This document shows, one piece after another, positions 1 through 10,303 of a stretch of DNA of 64,000 nucleotides. A program made the translations under genes and the position numbers. Every line of letters starts with the position of its first letter. The stretch's first letter is position 1. The DNA comes from Ancylobacter dichloromethanicus (GTDB lineage Bacteria > Pseudomonadota > Alphaproteobacteria > Rhizobiales > Xanthobacteraceae): assembly GCF_018390645.1 (NCBI RefSeq), contig NZ_JAHBGC010000020.1, positions 232,869 to 296,868 of the forward strand, in the 5' to 3' direction. A model generated the notes under the pieces. That model saw only the letters and a program-made list of their open reading frames with translations. It made no database searches and was not told the DNA's origin.

Positions 1-416
1 GCGGCGGCCGCGCCGGCGCCAAGCGCCGCCGTGTCCAGCCCGGGCTGCTGATCGGCCGAGAAATCGAAATTGGGCTCGTTCGCGCGGTCGAAATCGTCGG
101 TGGCGGCGAGTTCGTCGTCGGAAAGGGTAAATTCGTCCTCGCCGAGCGAGGTCTCGAATTCCGGCGGCGCGGCGTTGTCGCCGAACAGGTCGATGTCGTC
201 GAAGAAGCGCGAGGAACCGGACCCCTCTTCCGCGCCGGCGCGCGTCTCGATGCGCGGGCCTTCCGGCTCGCGGGCGGGTGGAAGCTCGAAGTCGTCCTGC
301 GCCTCCGACGGGTCGGACCCGTCATCGGCCGGGAGGTCGAGAGTCAGCGCCTCCTCGATGGCCGACAGGGCGGCCTCGGCGGGGTCCTGCTGAATCTTCT
401 TCGTGTTCGTCGACAT
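1..416 (-). CDS. N-terminal part of a large acidic protein, function unknown (runs off the window)
   Basis: The ATG at 414-416 (minus strand) follows a GGAGG ribosome site, and an open frame of 138 codons continues without a stop to the window edge. The visible protein begins MSTNTKKIQQDPAEAALSAI and is very rich in Asp, Glu and Ser, with no hydrophobic segment, so this part is probably cytoplasmic and disordered. Short acidic-hydrophobic patches such as FFDDIDLFGD and FDFSADQQPG recur. The opening DPAEAALSAIEEAL resembles the start of very large coiled-coil or kinesin-like proteins annotated in Rhizobiales; that is recalled similarity, not proof. The rest of the gene lies left of the window, so domain content cannot be judged. 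It is transcribed away from the ferredoxin gene. Confidence 0.7.
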   Translation of the reverse strand, partial: MSTNTKKIQQDPAEAALSAIEEALTLDLPADDGSDPSEAQDDFELPPAREPEGPRIETRAGAEEGSGSSRFFDDIDLFGDNAAPPEFETSLGEDEFTLSDDELAATDDFDRANEPNFDFSADQQPGLDTAALGAGAAA

Positions 417-2183
<1,767 letters not shown>

Positions 2184-2202
2184 GATCCTGTTTCAGCCGG
2201 TT

Positions 2203-3666
2203 CTATTTCAGCCGGTCGCCGAGGAGGAATTCCAGCGCGCGATCGAGACGTATATGGGGCAGCGGCAGGGCGAGGCCGTCGGCGTTGCGCGCGACCTCGG
2301 GCGGGCGGAAGCGCAGGAAGCGGAAATCCCCGCCCGCCGCGTCCGACAGGCCGTTGAAGCCGTGGGCGGGGTCGAACAGGGCGGACGGGTTCTCCGGGAG
2401 GTCGCCGGGGAAGACGGCGGCCTCGGCCAGCCCGTCGAAATCGTCGGCGCCGTGCTGGCCGGCTTCCGGCACGCCGACAATCGCCGGCAGATGCGCCCGC
2501 CCGCGCTTCACCATCGCCTCGCGGGTCGCCCGCACGGCGGCGATCGCCACCACGTCGATATCGGCGCCCGCGCCTTCCGCCCGCGCCAGCGCCCGCTCCA
2601 CCAGCCGGCGCAGGATCGCCTCCAGCGGGTCGTGGCTGGTGTGGTGCAGGTGGTCGGCCTTGGTGGCGGCGAACAGCACCTTGCCGATGCGGAGGCGGAA
2701 CAGCGCCGACAGCCACGAGTTCCGGCCGATGCGGAAGGCGGCGAGGATGCCGTCCAGCGCCGATTCGAGGTCGGCCAGCGCCGCCGGGCCGGCGTTGAGC
2801 GCCGAGAGCACGTCGATCAGCACGATCTGCCGGTCGAGGCGGGCGAAATGATCGCGGAAGAACGGGCGGACGATGCGCTCCTTATAGGCTTCGAAGCGTC
2901 GCGCCATCATGGCGTGCAGCGAGCCGGCCGACGCTTCCGCCGCCTCGGCAAGGTTCAGCGGGGCGAAGGTGAGGGCGGGCGAGCCTTCGAGATCGCCCGG
3001 CATGAGGAAGCGGCCGGGCGGCAGCAGGCTCATCGACACCGTCTCGGAGCGGCAGGCGGCGAGATAGTCGGTGAACAGGGCAGCCAGCGCGCGCGCCTCG
3101 GTCTCGTCGGCGGGCCGGCGCGGGTCGGCCGCCTCCAGCGCGGCGAGGAACGGGCCGGCCAGCGGGCGCCGGGCGGGCGCGCGGGCGAGCGCCAGGCTGC
3201 TGGCGCTGAAGTCGGCAAAGGATTGATCCAGCAGCGGCAAATCGAGCAGCCACTCGCCGGGATAGTCGACGATGTCGAGGGTGAGGGTGCGCCGGCCGCC
3301 GCGCGCGGGCGCGTAATCTATGGCGAGGCGCAGCTCGCTGATGCGCCGGGTCGATTCCGGCCAGCGCCGGGCATCGACCAGCGTCGCCAGATGGCCCTCA
3401 TAATCGAAGCGCGGCACGCCGTCGTCCGGCTGCGGCTCCAGCCGCGCCGTGGCGATCCGCCCCTCATGCATGGCCTGGAAGACCGGGAGGCGGCCGCCGC
3501 GCATCAGGGCGTGAATCAGCGCCGTGGTGAACACGGTCTTGCCCGCCCGCGACAGGCCGGTGATGCCGAGCCGGAGCGTCGGGCTCGTCAACTCCTCGGC
3601 GCGGTCGAGAAGGGTCTGCGCCGTCAGACGGGCCTCGTCCAGCAGCCACTCGAAGCGGGAGGGCAC
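2203..3666 (-). CDS. YcjX-like P-loop NTPase (DUF463)
   Basis: The protein has 487 residues, the usual YcjX length. A Walker A motif GLSRAGKT is at residues 37-44, after an opening helix (MPSRFEWLLDEARL). Further on, IVDYPGEWLLDLP resembles a G3/switch region (DxPG), and FAATKADHLHH resembles a TKxD-type guanine-specificity motif, so GTP is the likely nucleotide. There is no membrane segment. It sits 2 bases after the phosphohistidine phosphatase gene and 19 bases before the YcjF-like gene, so the three are probably one transcript. Its cellular function is not established; an envelope-stress link is known only by association in enterobacteria. Confidence 0.88.
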   Translation of the reverse strand: MPSRFEWLLDEARLTAQTLLDRAEELTSPTLRLGITGLSRAGKTVFTTALIHALMRGGRLPVFQAMHEGRIATARLEPQPDDGVPRFDYEGHLATLVDARRWPESTRRISELRLAIDYAPARGGRRTLTLDIVDYPGEWLLDLPLLDQSFADFSASSLALARAPARRPLAGPFLAALEAADPRRPADETEARALAALFTDYLAACRSETVSMSLLPPGRFLMPGDLEGSPALTFAPLNLAEAAEASAGSLHAMMARRFEAYKERIVRPFFRDHFARLDRQIVLIDVLSALNAGPAALADLESALDGILAAFRIGRNSWLSALFRLRIGKVLFAATKADHLHHTSHDPLEAILRRLVERALARAEGAGADIDVVAIAAVRATREAMVKRGRAHLPAIVGVPEAGQHGADDFDGLAEAAVFPGDLPENPSALFDPAHGFNGLSDAAGGDFRFLRFRPPEVARNADGLALPLPHIRLDRALEFLLGDRLK

Positions 3667-3668
3667 GG

Positions 3669-4232
3669 CTATTCCTTCTCCTTCTGGGCGCCGGGTTCCT
3701 TCTGGACGCCGGTTTCCTTCTGGACGCCAAGCGCGCGAGGGGTGACGAACCGCTCCAGCGTGCCGATGCCGGGCGCGATCTCGCTCCAGTCGGCCACCGG
3801 CACGTCGATGACCGCCAGCGCGGCGGTGGGAAATTTCGGCAGTACCTTGGCGCGCTGCTCGCGCCGCAGCAGCAGGGCGGTGAAATCTTCCATGCCGGGA
3901 TTGTGCCCGACCAGCATCAGCGGCGAGGTGTCGCCCTGGGCCTGGACGAGACGCATCAGATTGGCGGCCGGCGCCTCATAGATGCTGCGCTCATAGGCCG
4001 GGAGCGGATGGGGCGGCCAGCCCTTGGTGACGATCTCCCAGGTCTCGATGGTGCGGCGGGCGGGGGAGACGAAGATCCGTGCCGGGAGCAAATTCTCCTG
4101 CGCCATATAGGCGCCGATAGCAGCGGCGGCGCGCAGGCCGCGCCCGGCGAGGGGCCGGTCGATGTCGGCGACGCCTTCCGGCCAGGCGGACTTGGCGTGA
4201 CGGAGCAGGATGAGGCGCAGCATGATGTCCAT
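3669..4232 (-). CDS. SixA-type histidine phosphatase
   Basis: The start at 4232 gives 187 residues, beginning MDIMLRLILLRHAKSAWPEG. The RHA catalytic motif lies 11 residues from the start, and the second catalytic His is in LMLVGHNPGMEDF, which are the two hallmarks of SixA/phosphoglycerate-mutase-like phosphatases. SixA of E. coli removes phosphate from phosphohistidine proteins such as NPr. No good ribosome site precedes 4232 or the alternative ATG at 4223, so the start is uncertain; the frame stays open up to 4388. The C-terminus carries three repeats of a six-residue unit close to GVQKET, encoded by an 18-base tandem repeat, so its length may vary. The gene heads the SixA-YcjX-YcjF group. 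Confidence 0.85.
   Translation of the reverse strand: MDIMLRLILLRHAKSAWPEGVADIDRPLAGRGLRAAAAIGAYMAQENLLPARIFVSPARRTIETWEIVTKGWPPHPLPAYERSIYEAPAANLMRLVQAQGDTSPLMLVGHNPGMEDFTALLLRREQRAKVLPKFPTAALAVIDVPVADWSEIAPGIGTLERFVTPRALGVQKETGVQKEPGAQKEKE
3678..3731 (-). repeat. Three 18-base tandem repeats in the SixA 3' end
   Basis: Units at 3678-3695, 3696-3713 and 3714-3731 are near-identical; the second and third begin TTCCTTCTGGACGCC on the plus strand. They encode GVQKE-type hexapeptides just before the stop codon. The unit is a multiple of three, so copy-number change would alter tail length without shifting the frame. Confidence 0.85.
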
Positions 4233-4400
4233 TCGAAAGGGTGGAAGGGCGCAGCGAACATATAGGCACGCGCGCGCCGGGTGCGAGCACCCGTGCCGCC
4301 CGGCACCAAATGATTGACGCGCATTAAGTGACTTTTCGGCAACCACTTGGATGCTAGGCTGCTGTAATGAATACGCTGCTGGTTTCACAGGATGGTTGCA

Positions 4401-5267
4401 ATGCGGTCAGTCGGCTTCGCTGGTGTGATGGTTGTCGCGGGGACGATCGGTCTGTCGGGCTCGCTCGCCCAGGCCGCCGACATGGCCTATAAGGGCGACC
4501 CGACCTACGCCAAGGCGGAGGCGACCGATCGTCAGTGGACGCTGACCGTCGGCGGCTATGTGATGGCGCAGCCGGTATGGGCGGGTTCGGACGATTACGA
4601 GTTCGGCTTCAAGCCGATCATCAGCATCACCCGCGCCGACCAGTTGAGCCGCTTCAACAGCTTCAACGACAATCCCAGCCTCGCGCTGTGGGACACCGGC
4701 ACCTTCGAGGCCGGTATCGTCGGCAAGATCGACTGGAAGCGCGATTCGTCCAGTTCCAACGCGCTGCGCGGCATGTCGGACATCGACTATGCCGTCGAGG
4801 TCGGCGGCTATGCCCAGTGGTTCCCGGTGGACTGGCTGCGCCTGCGCGGCGAACTGCGCTACGGCTTCGGCGGGTTCGATGGCGTTGTGGCGGACCTCGC
4901 GGTCGACGCGATCCATTTCAGCCCGGAACTGTGGGGCGTCACCCTCTCGGCTGGTCCGCGCATGACGCTGGCCAGCTCGGGCTACATCGACACCTATTAT
5001 GGAATCACCCCGGGCGAGGCGGCCTTCGCCCAGGCGCTGGGCAATCCGCTGACGCCTTACCAGGCCGGCGGCGGCATCTATTCGGTCGGCTTCGGCGGCC
5101 AGGTGGTGAAGCGCTTCACCGAAAACATCACCGGCTCGGTGTTCGCCGAATACAAATATCTGATGGACGATGCCGCCGACAGCCCGCTCGTTGTGCAGAA
5201 CGGCGACCGCAACCAGTTCCAGACCGGCGTGTCGCTCTCCTACACCTTCTTCCTCGGCTTCGAATAG
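4401..5267 (+). CDS. MipA/OmpV family outer membrane protein (first copy)
   Basis: From the ATG at 4401 the protein has 288 residues. The ATG at 4392 is in frame, but the AGGA ribosome site at 4389-4392 overlaps it and is correctly spaced for 4401. A Sec signal peptide (MRSVGFAGVMVVAGTIGLSG) ends in AQAAD, giving a cleavage site near residue 22. The mature part alternates polar and hydrophobic residues like a beta-barrel and has the family features WTLTVGGYVMAQPVWAGSD and FGFKPIISITR. Family members are called MltA-interacting or V-type porins; their transport role is poorly defined. The chain ends FFLGFE instead of on a terminal aromatic residue, unusual for an outer membrane barrel. A related gene is at 26285-27118. 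Confidence 0.88.
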   Translation: MRSVGFAGVMVVAGTIGLSGSLAQAADMAYKGDPTYAKAEATDRQWTLTVGGYVMAQPVWAGSDDYEFGFKPIISITRADQLSRFNSFNDNPSLALWDTGTFEAGIVGKIDWKRDSSSSNALRGMSDIDYAVEVGGYAQWFPVDWLRLRGELRYGFGGFDGVVADLAVDAIHFSPELWGVTLSAGPRMTLASSGYIDTYYGITPGEAAFAQALGNPLTPYQAGGGIYSVGFGGQVVKRFTENITGSVFAEYKYLMDDAADSPLVVQNGDRNQFQTGVSLSYTFFLGFE

Positions 5268-5415
5268 TCCCGTGGAATTTGGGCTCCCGCGCACCGGCCG
5301 CGGTCGGCGCGCCCTGTCCTCCGCCTCGGTGCAAATCGTCCGCCCTGCCTCGTTTCGGCGCGCAAGCTGCTGAAAAATCCGGCATTTTGTGTCAGCCGCA
5401 TGACGCTGTGAGGTG

Positions 5416-5444
5416 TTGTGTGGCGCGAAGCGTGGCGATATAAG
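5416..5444 (+). promoter_or_regulatory. Candidate sigma-70 promoter of dksA
   Basis: TTGTGT at 5416-5421 and TATAAG at 5439-5444 are separated by 17 bases and end 44 bases before the dksA start codon. Spacing and -10 fit the housekeeping consensus; the -35 is a partial match. Confidence 0.45.
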
Positions 5445-5488
5445 CTGCGCCCGATCAGGGGTGCCCCCGAACACGAGGACGAAGGCCG

Positions 5489-5905
5489 ATGTCGGTTGAG
5501 ATCGACCAAGAGTATCGCCCCCGCGAGGACGAGCCTTTCATGAACGAGCGGCAGCGGGAGTATTTCCGCCTGAAGCTGCTGCAGTGGAAGGACGACATCC
5601 TGCGCGAGGCGAAAGAGACGCTGCAGCACCTTCAGGACGAGAATCAGAATCACCCGGATATTGCCGACCGGGCCTCTTCCGAGACCGATCGCGCGATCGA
5701 GCTTCGGGCCCGCGACCGGCAGCGCAAGCTGATCGCCAAGATCGACGCCGCGCTCGACCGGATCGACGACGGTTCCTACGGCTATTGCGAGGAAACCGGC
5801 GAACCGATCTCGCTCAAGCGGCTCGAAGCCCGCCCGATCGCCACGCTGTCGATCGAGGCGCAGGAGCGCCACGAACGGCGCGAGCGGGTCTATCGCGACG
5901 ATTAG
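5489..5905 (+). CDS. dksA: RNA polymerase-binding transcription factor DksA
   Basis: The 138-residue protein has the coiled-coil arm (about 20-75, LLQWKDDILREAKETL and DRASSETDRAIELRARDR) that enters the RNA polymerase secondary channel. The coiled-coil tip DRASSETDRA contains the Asp and Ala expected of DksA. It works with ppGpp in the stringent response. The zinc-finger region reads YGYCEETGEPISLKRLEARP, then IATLS, so only one of the four usual zinc-binding cysteines remains; one-cysteine DksA proteins are known in alphaproteobacteria and can work without zinc. The start follows GAGGACGAAGG. A promoter candidate lies at 5416-5444 and a strong terminator at 6069-6117. Confidence 0.95.
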   Translation: MSVEIDQEYRPREDEPFMNERQREYFRLKLLQWKDDILREAKETLQHLQDENQNHPDIADRASSETDRAIELRARDRQRKLIAKIDAALDRIDDGSYGYCEETGEPISLKRLEARPIATLSIEAQERHERRERVYRDD

Positions 5906-6068
5906 GGGCCTTTCCGATCGGGTGAATGAACCGGTCGGACGGGAGAGTGTTCCGGTCGCGGCGATCGGGAGCGTGTCCCGCGAGGGGGGATCAACCCTCG
6001 CGGAGAAGGCGCCTGGGGCGCCTCCGCCGGACGGGTTCGGCGGCCGGACGCCAGGCGACAGATCCCGT

Positions 6069-6117
6069 ACCATGCAAAAAGGGCGGCCCGCGGAACGGGT
6101 CGCCCTTTTTGCATGGT
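6069..6117. terminator. Bidirectional intrinsic terminator between dksA and the FliO-like gene
   Basis: Two 22-base arms (6069-6090 and 6096-6117) pair with a single G-T wobble around a 5-base loop. AAAAA before and TTTTT inside the arms give a U-run in either direction. It lies between the convergent genes ending at 5905 and 6142 and can serve both. Confidence 0.88.
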
Positions 6118-6141
6118 GCCCGTGACCGGGGGCTGCGCGCT

Positions 6142-7446
6142 TCAGGGACGGCGCGAGCGCCCCAGCAGATTGGCCATTTCTTCCTCGAACGGGTCGCCGG
6201 GATTGGCGCCGCGCGGCTCGGCGATGTCGATCTCGGGCGCCGGGGCCTCGGTGGCCCGAATTTGCGGCGCAAAGATATCGAGCGCGCGGCTCTCGGGGGT
6301 CGAGGCCTCGGCGGGGCGAGACTCGGCGGGGCGGACCTCAGAAGGACGGGCCTCGGCGGGACGGGCTTCCGTCGGGCGCGGGTCGGGGCGAATCTCGGGG
6401 GCAGATACGTCGGAGGCGCGCGCCTCCGGGCGCGGCTCGGGCCGCTCGATCGCGGGCACGAAGGCCGGCGTCGCGACCTTCGGCGCCGCAGCGGCCGGTG
6501 TGACGATGGCGGGCGCCGGGCCGGCGGCGGGGAAGGCCGGGCGCGGCTCATCGACCTTGCGGCTTTCGGGCGCGCGCGGCGGCGCCGTGCGCCGCGCCGG
6601 TTCGCCGTCGGGCGCGGCCGGGCGACGCAGCGCCTCCTCAAGCTGGTCCGCCATGTCGGCGAACAGCGGATCGACCTTCACCGTCACCCGCGCGCCGACT
6701 TCCGCCTCGGCGGGGGGCTCGATGATCGGCTCCGCGCGCTGGGCCACCGGGGGAGGAGCGGGCGGCGTCCGCGCCGTGATGTCGGGTTCCAAAGGCCGGA
6801 CGTCGACCGGCCGTCGCGGCAGGGGCGGGACCGGCGGAGCCGATGACAGGGGAGCCGATGGCACGGGAGCTGGCGTCATCGGAACCGGCTCCAGCGCGAT
6901 GTCGCGCGCGGGACCGCGTGAAAAGGTGGCCGGGCGCGGTTCGACCGGCGCGCGGGCCTCCGGCGGCAGCGGAATCGGGCGCGGCGGACGGGGAGCCGGT
7001 GCGGGAGCCTCGCGCGCGGCGCGGGTGGGCTCGCGGGCCGGGGACGGTTCGGCCGTACGGAAATCGCTCGCCCGGTGAACCTCCGGCACCGGCACCGGCG
7101 CCGGCTCGGGTGGGCGCGCCGCGTCGCCGGCGCGGGCCGGTGCGTGCGGGTGCAGCGGCTCGCGGGCGTGCACCGCGCCGATGCCGCTCTCCACCAGGAA
7201 ATCGCTGCCGCCGCCGAGCACAACGAGATGCTGCACCTCGTCGCGCTGGATCAGCACGAGGCGGCGGGTCTCGTCGATCTGCACCTGATCGATGACCGCC
7301 AGCCTGTGGCCGGCGACAAGGCCGTGGCTGCGGTTGCGGCGCGCCCGGCGCCCGATCCACACTACGATCGCCGCCAGCACGACAAGGCCGACTAACGCCA
7401 GGATAGGCACGGCCAACGACCCCGAATCGGACAGTACATCCAGCAT
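6142..7446 (-). CDS. FliO-like membrane protein with long Pro/Ala-rich tail
   Basis: The protein has 434 residues. One membrane segment is at about 12-31 (VPILALVGLVVLAAIVVW), followed by Arg-rich residues and a small beta domain: RLAVIDQVQIDETRRLVLIQ, then HLVVLGGGSDFLVE. This is the FliO pattern, which in flagellar systems helps assemble FliP/FliR of the export gate. From about residue 105 onward the chain is low-complexity Pro/Ala/Glu/Arg with five RPxEx repeats. No other flagellar gene is near, so the role may not be flagellar; orphan FliO-domain proteins occur in Rhizobiales. The start is the ATG at 7446. It is divergent from cckA. Confidence 0.72.
   Translation of the reverse strand: MLDVLSDSGSLAVPILALVGLVVLAAIVVWIGRRARRNRSHGLVAGHRLAVIDQVQIDETRRLVLIQRDEVQHLVVLGGGSDFLVESGIGAVHAREPLHPHAPARAGDAARPPEPAPVPVPEVHRASDFRTAEPSPAREPTRAAREAPAPAPRPPRPIPLPPEARAPVEPRPATFSRGPARDIALEPVPMTPAPVPSAPLSSAPPVPPLPRRPVDVRPLEPDITARTPPAPPPVAQRAEPIIEPPAEAEVGARVTVKVDPLFADMADQLEEALRRPAAPDGEPARRTAPPRAPESRKVDEPRPAFPAAGPAPAIVTPAAAAPKVATPAFVPAIERPEPRPEARASDVSAPEIRPDPRPTEARPAEARPSEVRPAESRPAEASTPESRALDIFAPQIRATEAPAPEIDIAEPRGANPGDPFEEEMANLLGRSRRP
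6304..6378 (-). repeat. Coding 15-base repeats (RPxEx) in the FliO-like gene
   Basis: Five successive units encode RPTEA, RPAEA, RPSEV, RPAES and RPAEA. The DNA copies have diverged at third positions, so this is an old repeat under protein-level selection for a Pro/Arg/Glu linker. Confidence 0.7.
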
Positions 7447-7737
7447 GAGCCCTATCTCCCCGAAACGCCGGCCGGCGGCGCGAGGCCTGCGCGAGGCCGA
7501 TTATAGTGCGCTCTTTGTGTCGCGGAAGGGCGCGCCCGGCAAGCCCCGCCCGGAATTCGGACCGGCAGCGGGCGGCGGCGCCGGTATGCCGTGACGGCGC
7601 GTGCGGCCTGGGCGGCGCCACGGGCGCGGATAAGCCGAATCGGGCCTTGCTCCCGGGGTGCGGGTCGGGCACCAAGAAGGACAGGTTGAATCGCCTCGCT
7701 GCGCGGCGTCGGTGGCGGCGGTCGGGAGGCATCTGGC

Positions 7738-10272
7738 TTGGACATGGCGGACGGCGGACGCGACGATCCCACGATCGACCGAACCGAGATCGGCGGAAGC
7801 ATCCGGCTGGTGCTGCTGGTGGCGCTGGCGCTCGTGGGCGCGGTGGTCTCGCTGCTGCTGCTCGGGCGCGACCGCGCCGACCCGTGGATCATCGGCCTGC
7901 TGACGGTGCTCGCCGTGGTCGGCGTCTTCGCCCTGTTCGCCTATGCCGCCGGCCTGCTGCGCTTCGGCGCGCCGGATCTGCGCGACGAACTGGCCCGCCG
8001 CATCGTCGACAGCGCCCCGGAGGGGGTGAGCATCGTCGACACGCTGGGCCGGGTGCTCTACGCCAACCCGCGCTATTGCGAGATCACCGGCGCCGCCTCG
8101 CCGCAGGAGGCGCGGCCGGTGGAGCGCCTGTTCACCAGCGACCCCGATGCTTCCGAGGCGGTCTACCGTCTCGCGCAGGGGGTGCGCGAGGGGCGGGCCT
8201 CGAACGAGGAGGTGCGCCTCGCCGGCCCCGGCCAGCCGGTGCGCTGGCTGCGGCTCGGCGCCCGCCACGCCGCCGCGTCCGCCAAGGGGGTGCGCACCAC
8301 CGTGTGGACGGTGAGCGACCTCACGCGCGAGCGCGAACGGCAGGAAAGCGCCTTCCTCGAACTGCAGCACGCCATCGACTATCTCGACCACGCGCCGGCC
8401 GGCTTCTTCTCGGCGGCGGGCGGCGCCATCCACTACATCAACGCGACGCTGGTCGACTGGCTCGGCTACGATCTGGCCGAATTCGGCCCGGGCGGCCTCA
8501 CCGTCGGCGACATCGTGCCCGGCCCGGCCGCGGCGCTGCTGACCGGCATGGCGCCGCTGCCCGGCGGGGTGCGCACCGAGGTGCTCGACCTCGACCTGCG
8601 GCGCAAGAACGGCCAGCCCTTGCCGGTTCGCCTCTGGCACCGGGTCGCCTTTGCCTCCGACGGCACGCCGGGCGCCTCGCGCACCCTCGTCGTCAACCGC
8701 TCGCGCGAGGACAATGCCGCCGATCCGGCCCGCGCGGCCGAGGTGCGTTTCGCGCGCTTCTTCCACAATTCGCCGATCGCCATCGCCGAGGTCGACGCGG
8801 AAGGGCGCGTGGTGCGCGCCAACGCCATGTTCGCCCGGCTGTTCGGCGGCCGCGAGGACGAGCGCCGGCGCATTGTCGACCTGGTCTCCGAGGCGGCGCG
8901 CAGCGCGGTCGAACTGGCGCTGGCCGCCGCCGTGCACGGGCAGGCGCCGGCGGCGCCGGTCGACATCGTGCTGGAGCGCGAGGGTGGGCGCTCGGCGCGG
9001 TTTTACTTCGCCTCGGTCGAGGACGGTGTCGCCGCACGCGAGGCGGCGATCGTCTATGTGATCGAGACCACCGAGCAGCGTGCGCTGGAAGCGCAGTTCG
9101 CCCAGTCGCAGAAGATGCAGGCGGTCGGCCAGCTCGCCGGCGGCGTGGCGCATGATTTCAACAACGTGCTGACCGCCATCATCGGCTATTCGGACCTGCT
9201 GCTGGCCAATGCGCGCCCGACCGACCCGTCCTTCCAGGACGTGATGCAGATCAAGCAGAACGCCAACCGCGCCGCCGGGCTGGTGCGCCAGTTGCTCGCC
9301 TTCTCGCGCCGCCAGACACTGCGCCCGCAGGTGCTGCGGCTCGGCGACGTGATGAGCGACCTCACGATGCTGCTGCGCCGCCTGCTGGGCGAGACCATCA
9401 AGCTGGAGGTCAAGGAGGAGCGCGACCTCTGGCCGGTGAAGGCGGACCTCAACCAGTTCGAGCAGGTGATCGTCAATCTCGCCGTCAACGCCCGCGACGC
9501 CATGCCGGCGGGCGGCACGCTCACCATCCGCACCGCCAATGTCAGCGCGGCGCAGAGCGCGGCCTATGTCGAGGCGGGACTGCCCGAGGCCGACCATGTG
9601 CTGGTCGAGGTGGCCGACACCGGCACCGGCATTCCGCCGGCGATTCTCGACAAGATATTCGAGCCGTTCTTCTCCACCAAGGAGGTCGGCAAGGGCACCG
9701 GCCTCGGGCTTTCCACCGTCTACGGCATCGTCAAGCAGACCGGCGGCACGCTGCAGGTGGACAGCGAGATGGGGCAGGGCTCGGTGTTCCGTGTGTTCCT
9801 GCCGCGCCATGTGCCGGATGCGGCGGAGCCGGCTCCGCGCGCGCCGGAGCCGGAGGTGCCGCCCAAGGCCACCGATCTCACCGGCCGCGGCACGCTGCTG
9901 CTGGTGGAGGACGAGGAGGCGGTGCGCGCCTTCGCCGCCCGGGCGTTGGTCTCGCGCGGCTACCAGGTGCTGGAGGCCGGTTCGGGCGTCGAGGCGCTGG
10001 AGGTGATGGCCGAGCACCCCGGCGAGGTCGACCTGATCCTTTCCGACGTGGTGATGCCGGAAATGGACGGCCCGACCCTGCTGAAGGAGTTGCGCGGCAC
10101 CCATCCCGACATCAAGGTGATATTCATGTCGGGTTATGCCGAGGAGGCCTTCGCCAAGAACCTGCCGGAGGGCGCGAATTTCGGCTTCCTGCCGAAGCCG
10201 TTCACGCTCAAGCAGCTGATCGAGGCGGTGAAGGCAAGCATGGGCCGGGGCGAGCCCGGCCGAACCGAGTAA
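7738..10272 (+). CDS. cckA: Cell-cycle hybrid histidine kinase CckA
   Basis: The TTG at 7738 is preferred because GGGAGG at 7724-7729 is 8 bases upstream; the in-frame ATG at 7744 is 14 away. The product is 844 residues: two membrane segments (about 23-43 and 50-72), PAS-like sensing regions (about 85-440), a HisKA domain with [13 protein letters not shown] (phospho-acceptor His472), a HATPase domain with DTGTGIPP and GTGLGLS, and a receiver domain with acceptor Asp770 ([12 protein letters not shown]). CckA phosphorylates CtrA and CpdR through ChpT and is a hub of the alphaproteobacterial cell cycle. The arrangement matches Caulobacter CckA. The gene stands upstream of pgi with a 31-base gap, so read-through is possible. 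Confidence 0.95.
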   Translation: MDMADGGRDDPTIDRTEIGGSIRLVLLVALALVGAVVSLLLLGRDRADPWIIGLLTVLAVVGVFALFAYAAGLLRFGAPDLRDELARRIVDSAPEGVSIVDTLGRVLYANPRYCEITGAASPQEARPVERLFTSDPDASEAVYRLAQGVREGRASNEEVRLAGPGQPVRWLRLGARHAAASAKGVRTTVWTVSDLTRERERQESAFLELQHAIDYLDHAPAGFFSAAGGAIHYINATLVDWLGYDLAEFGPGGLTVGDIVPGPAAALLTGMAPLPGGVRTEVLDLDLRRKNGQPLPVRLWHRVAFASDGTPGASRTLVVNRSREDNAADPARAAEVRFARFFHNSPIAIAEVDAEGRVVRANAMFARLFGGREDERRRIVDLVSEAARSAVELALAAAVHGQAPAAPVDIVLEREGGRSARFYFASVEDGVAAREAAIVYVIETTEQRALEAQFAQSQKMQAVGQLAGGVAHDFNNVLTAIIGYSDLLLANARPTDPSFQDVMQIKQNANRAAGLVRQLLAFSRRQTLRPQVLRLGDVMSDLTMLLRRLLGETIKLEVKEERDLWPVKADLNQFEQVIVNLAVNARDAMPAGGTLTIRTANVSAAQSAAYVEAGLPEADHVLVEVADTGTGIPPAILDKIFEPFFSTKEVGKGTGLGLSTVYGIVKQTGGTLQVDSEMGQGSVFRVFLPRHVPDAAEPAPRAPEPEVPPKATDLTGRGTLLLVEDEEAVRAFAARALVSRGYQVLEAGSGVEALEVMAEHPGEVDLILSDVVMPEMDGPTLLKELRGTHPDIKVIFMSGYAEEAFAKNLPEGANFGFLPKPFTLKQLIEAVKASMGRGEPGRTE

Positions 10273-10303
10273 TGTCCCGCGAGGGGACCGTCTGGAGGAT
10301 GAG

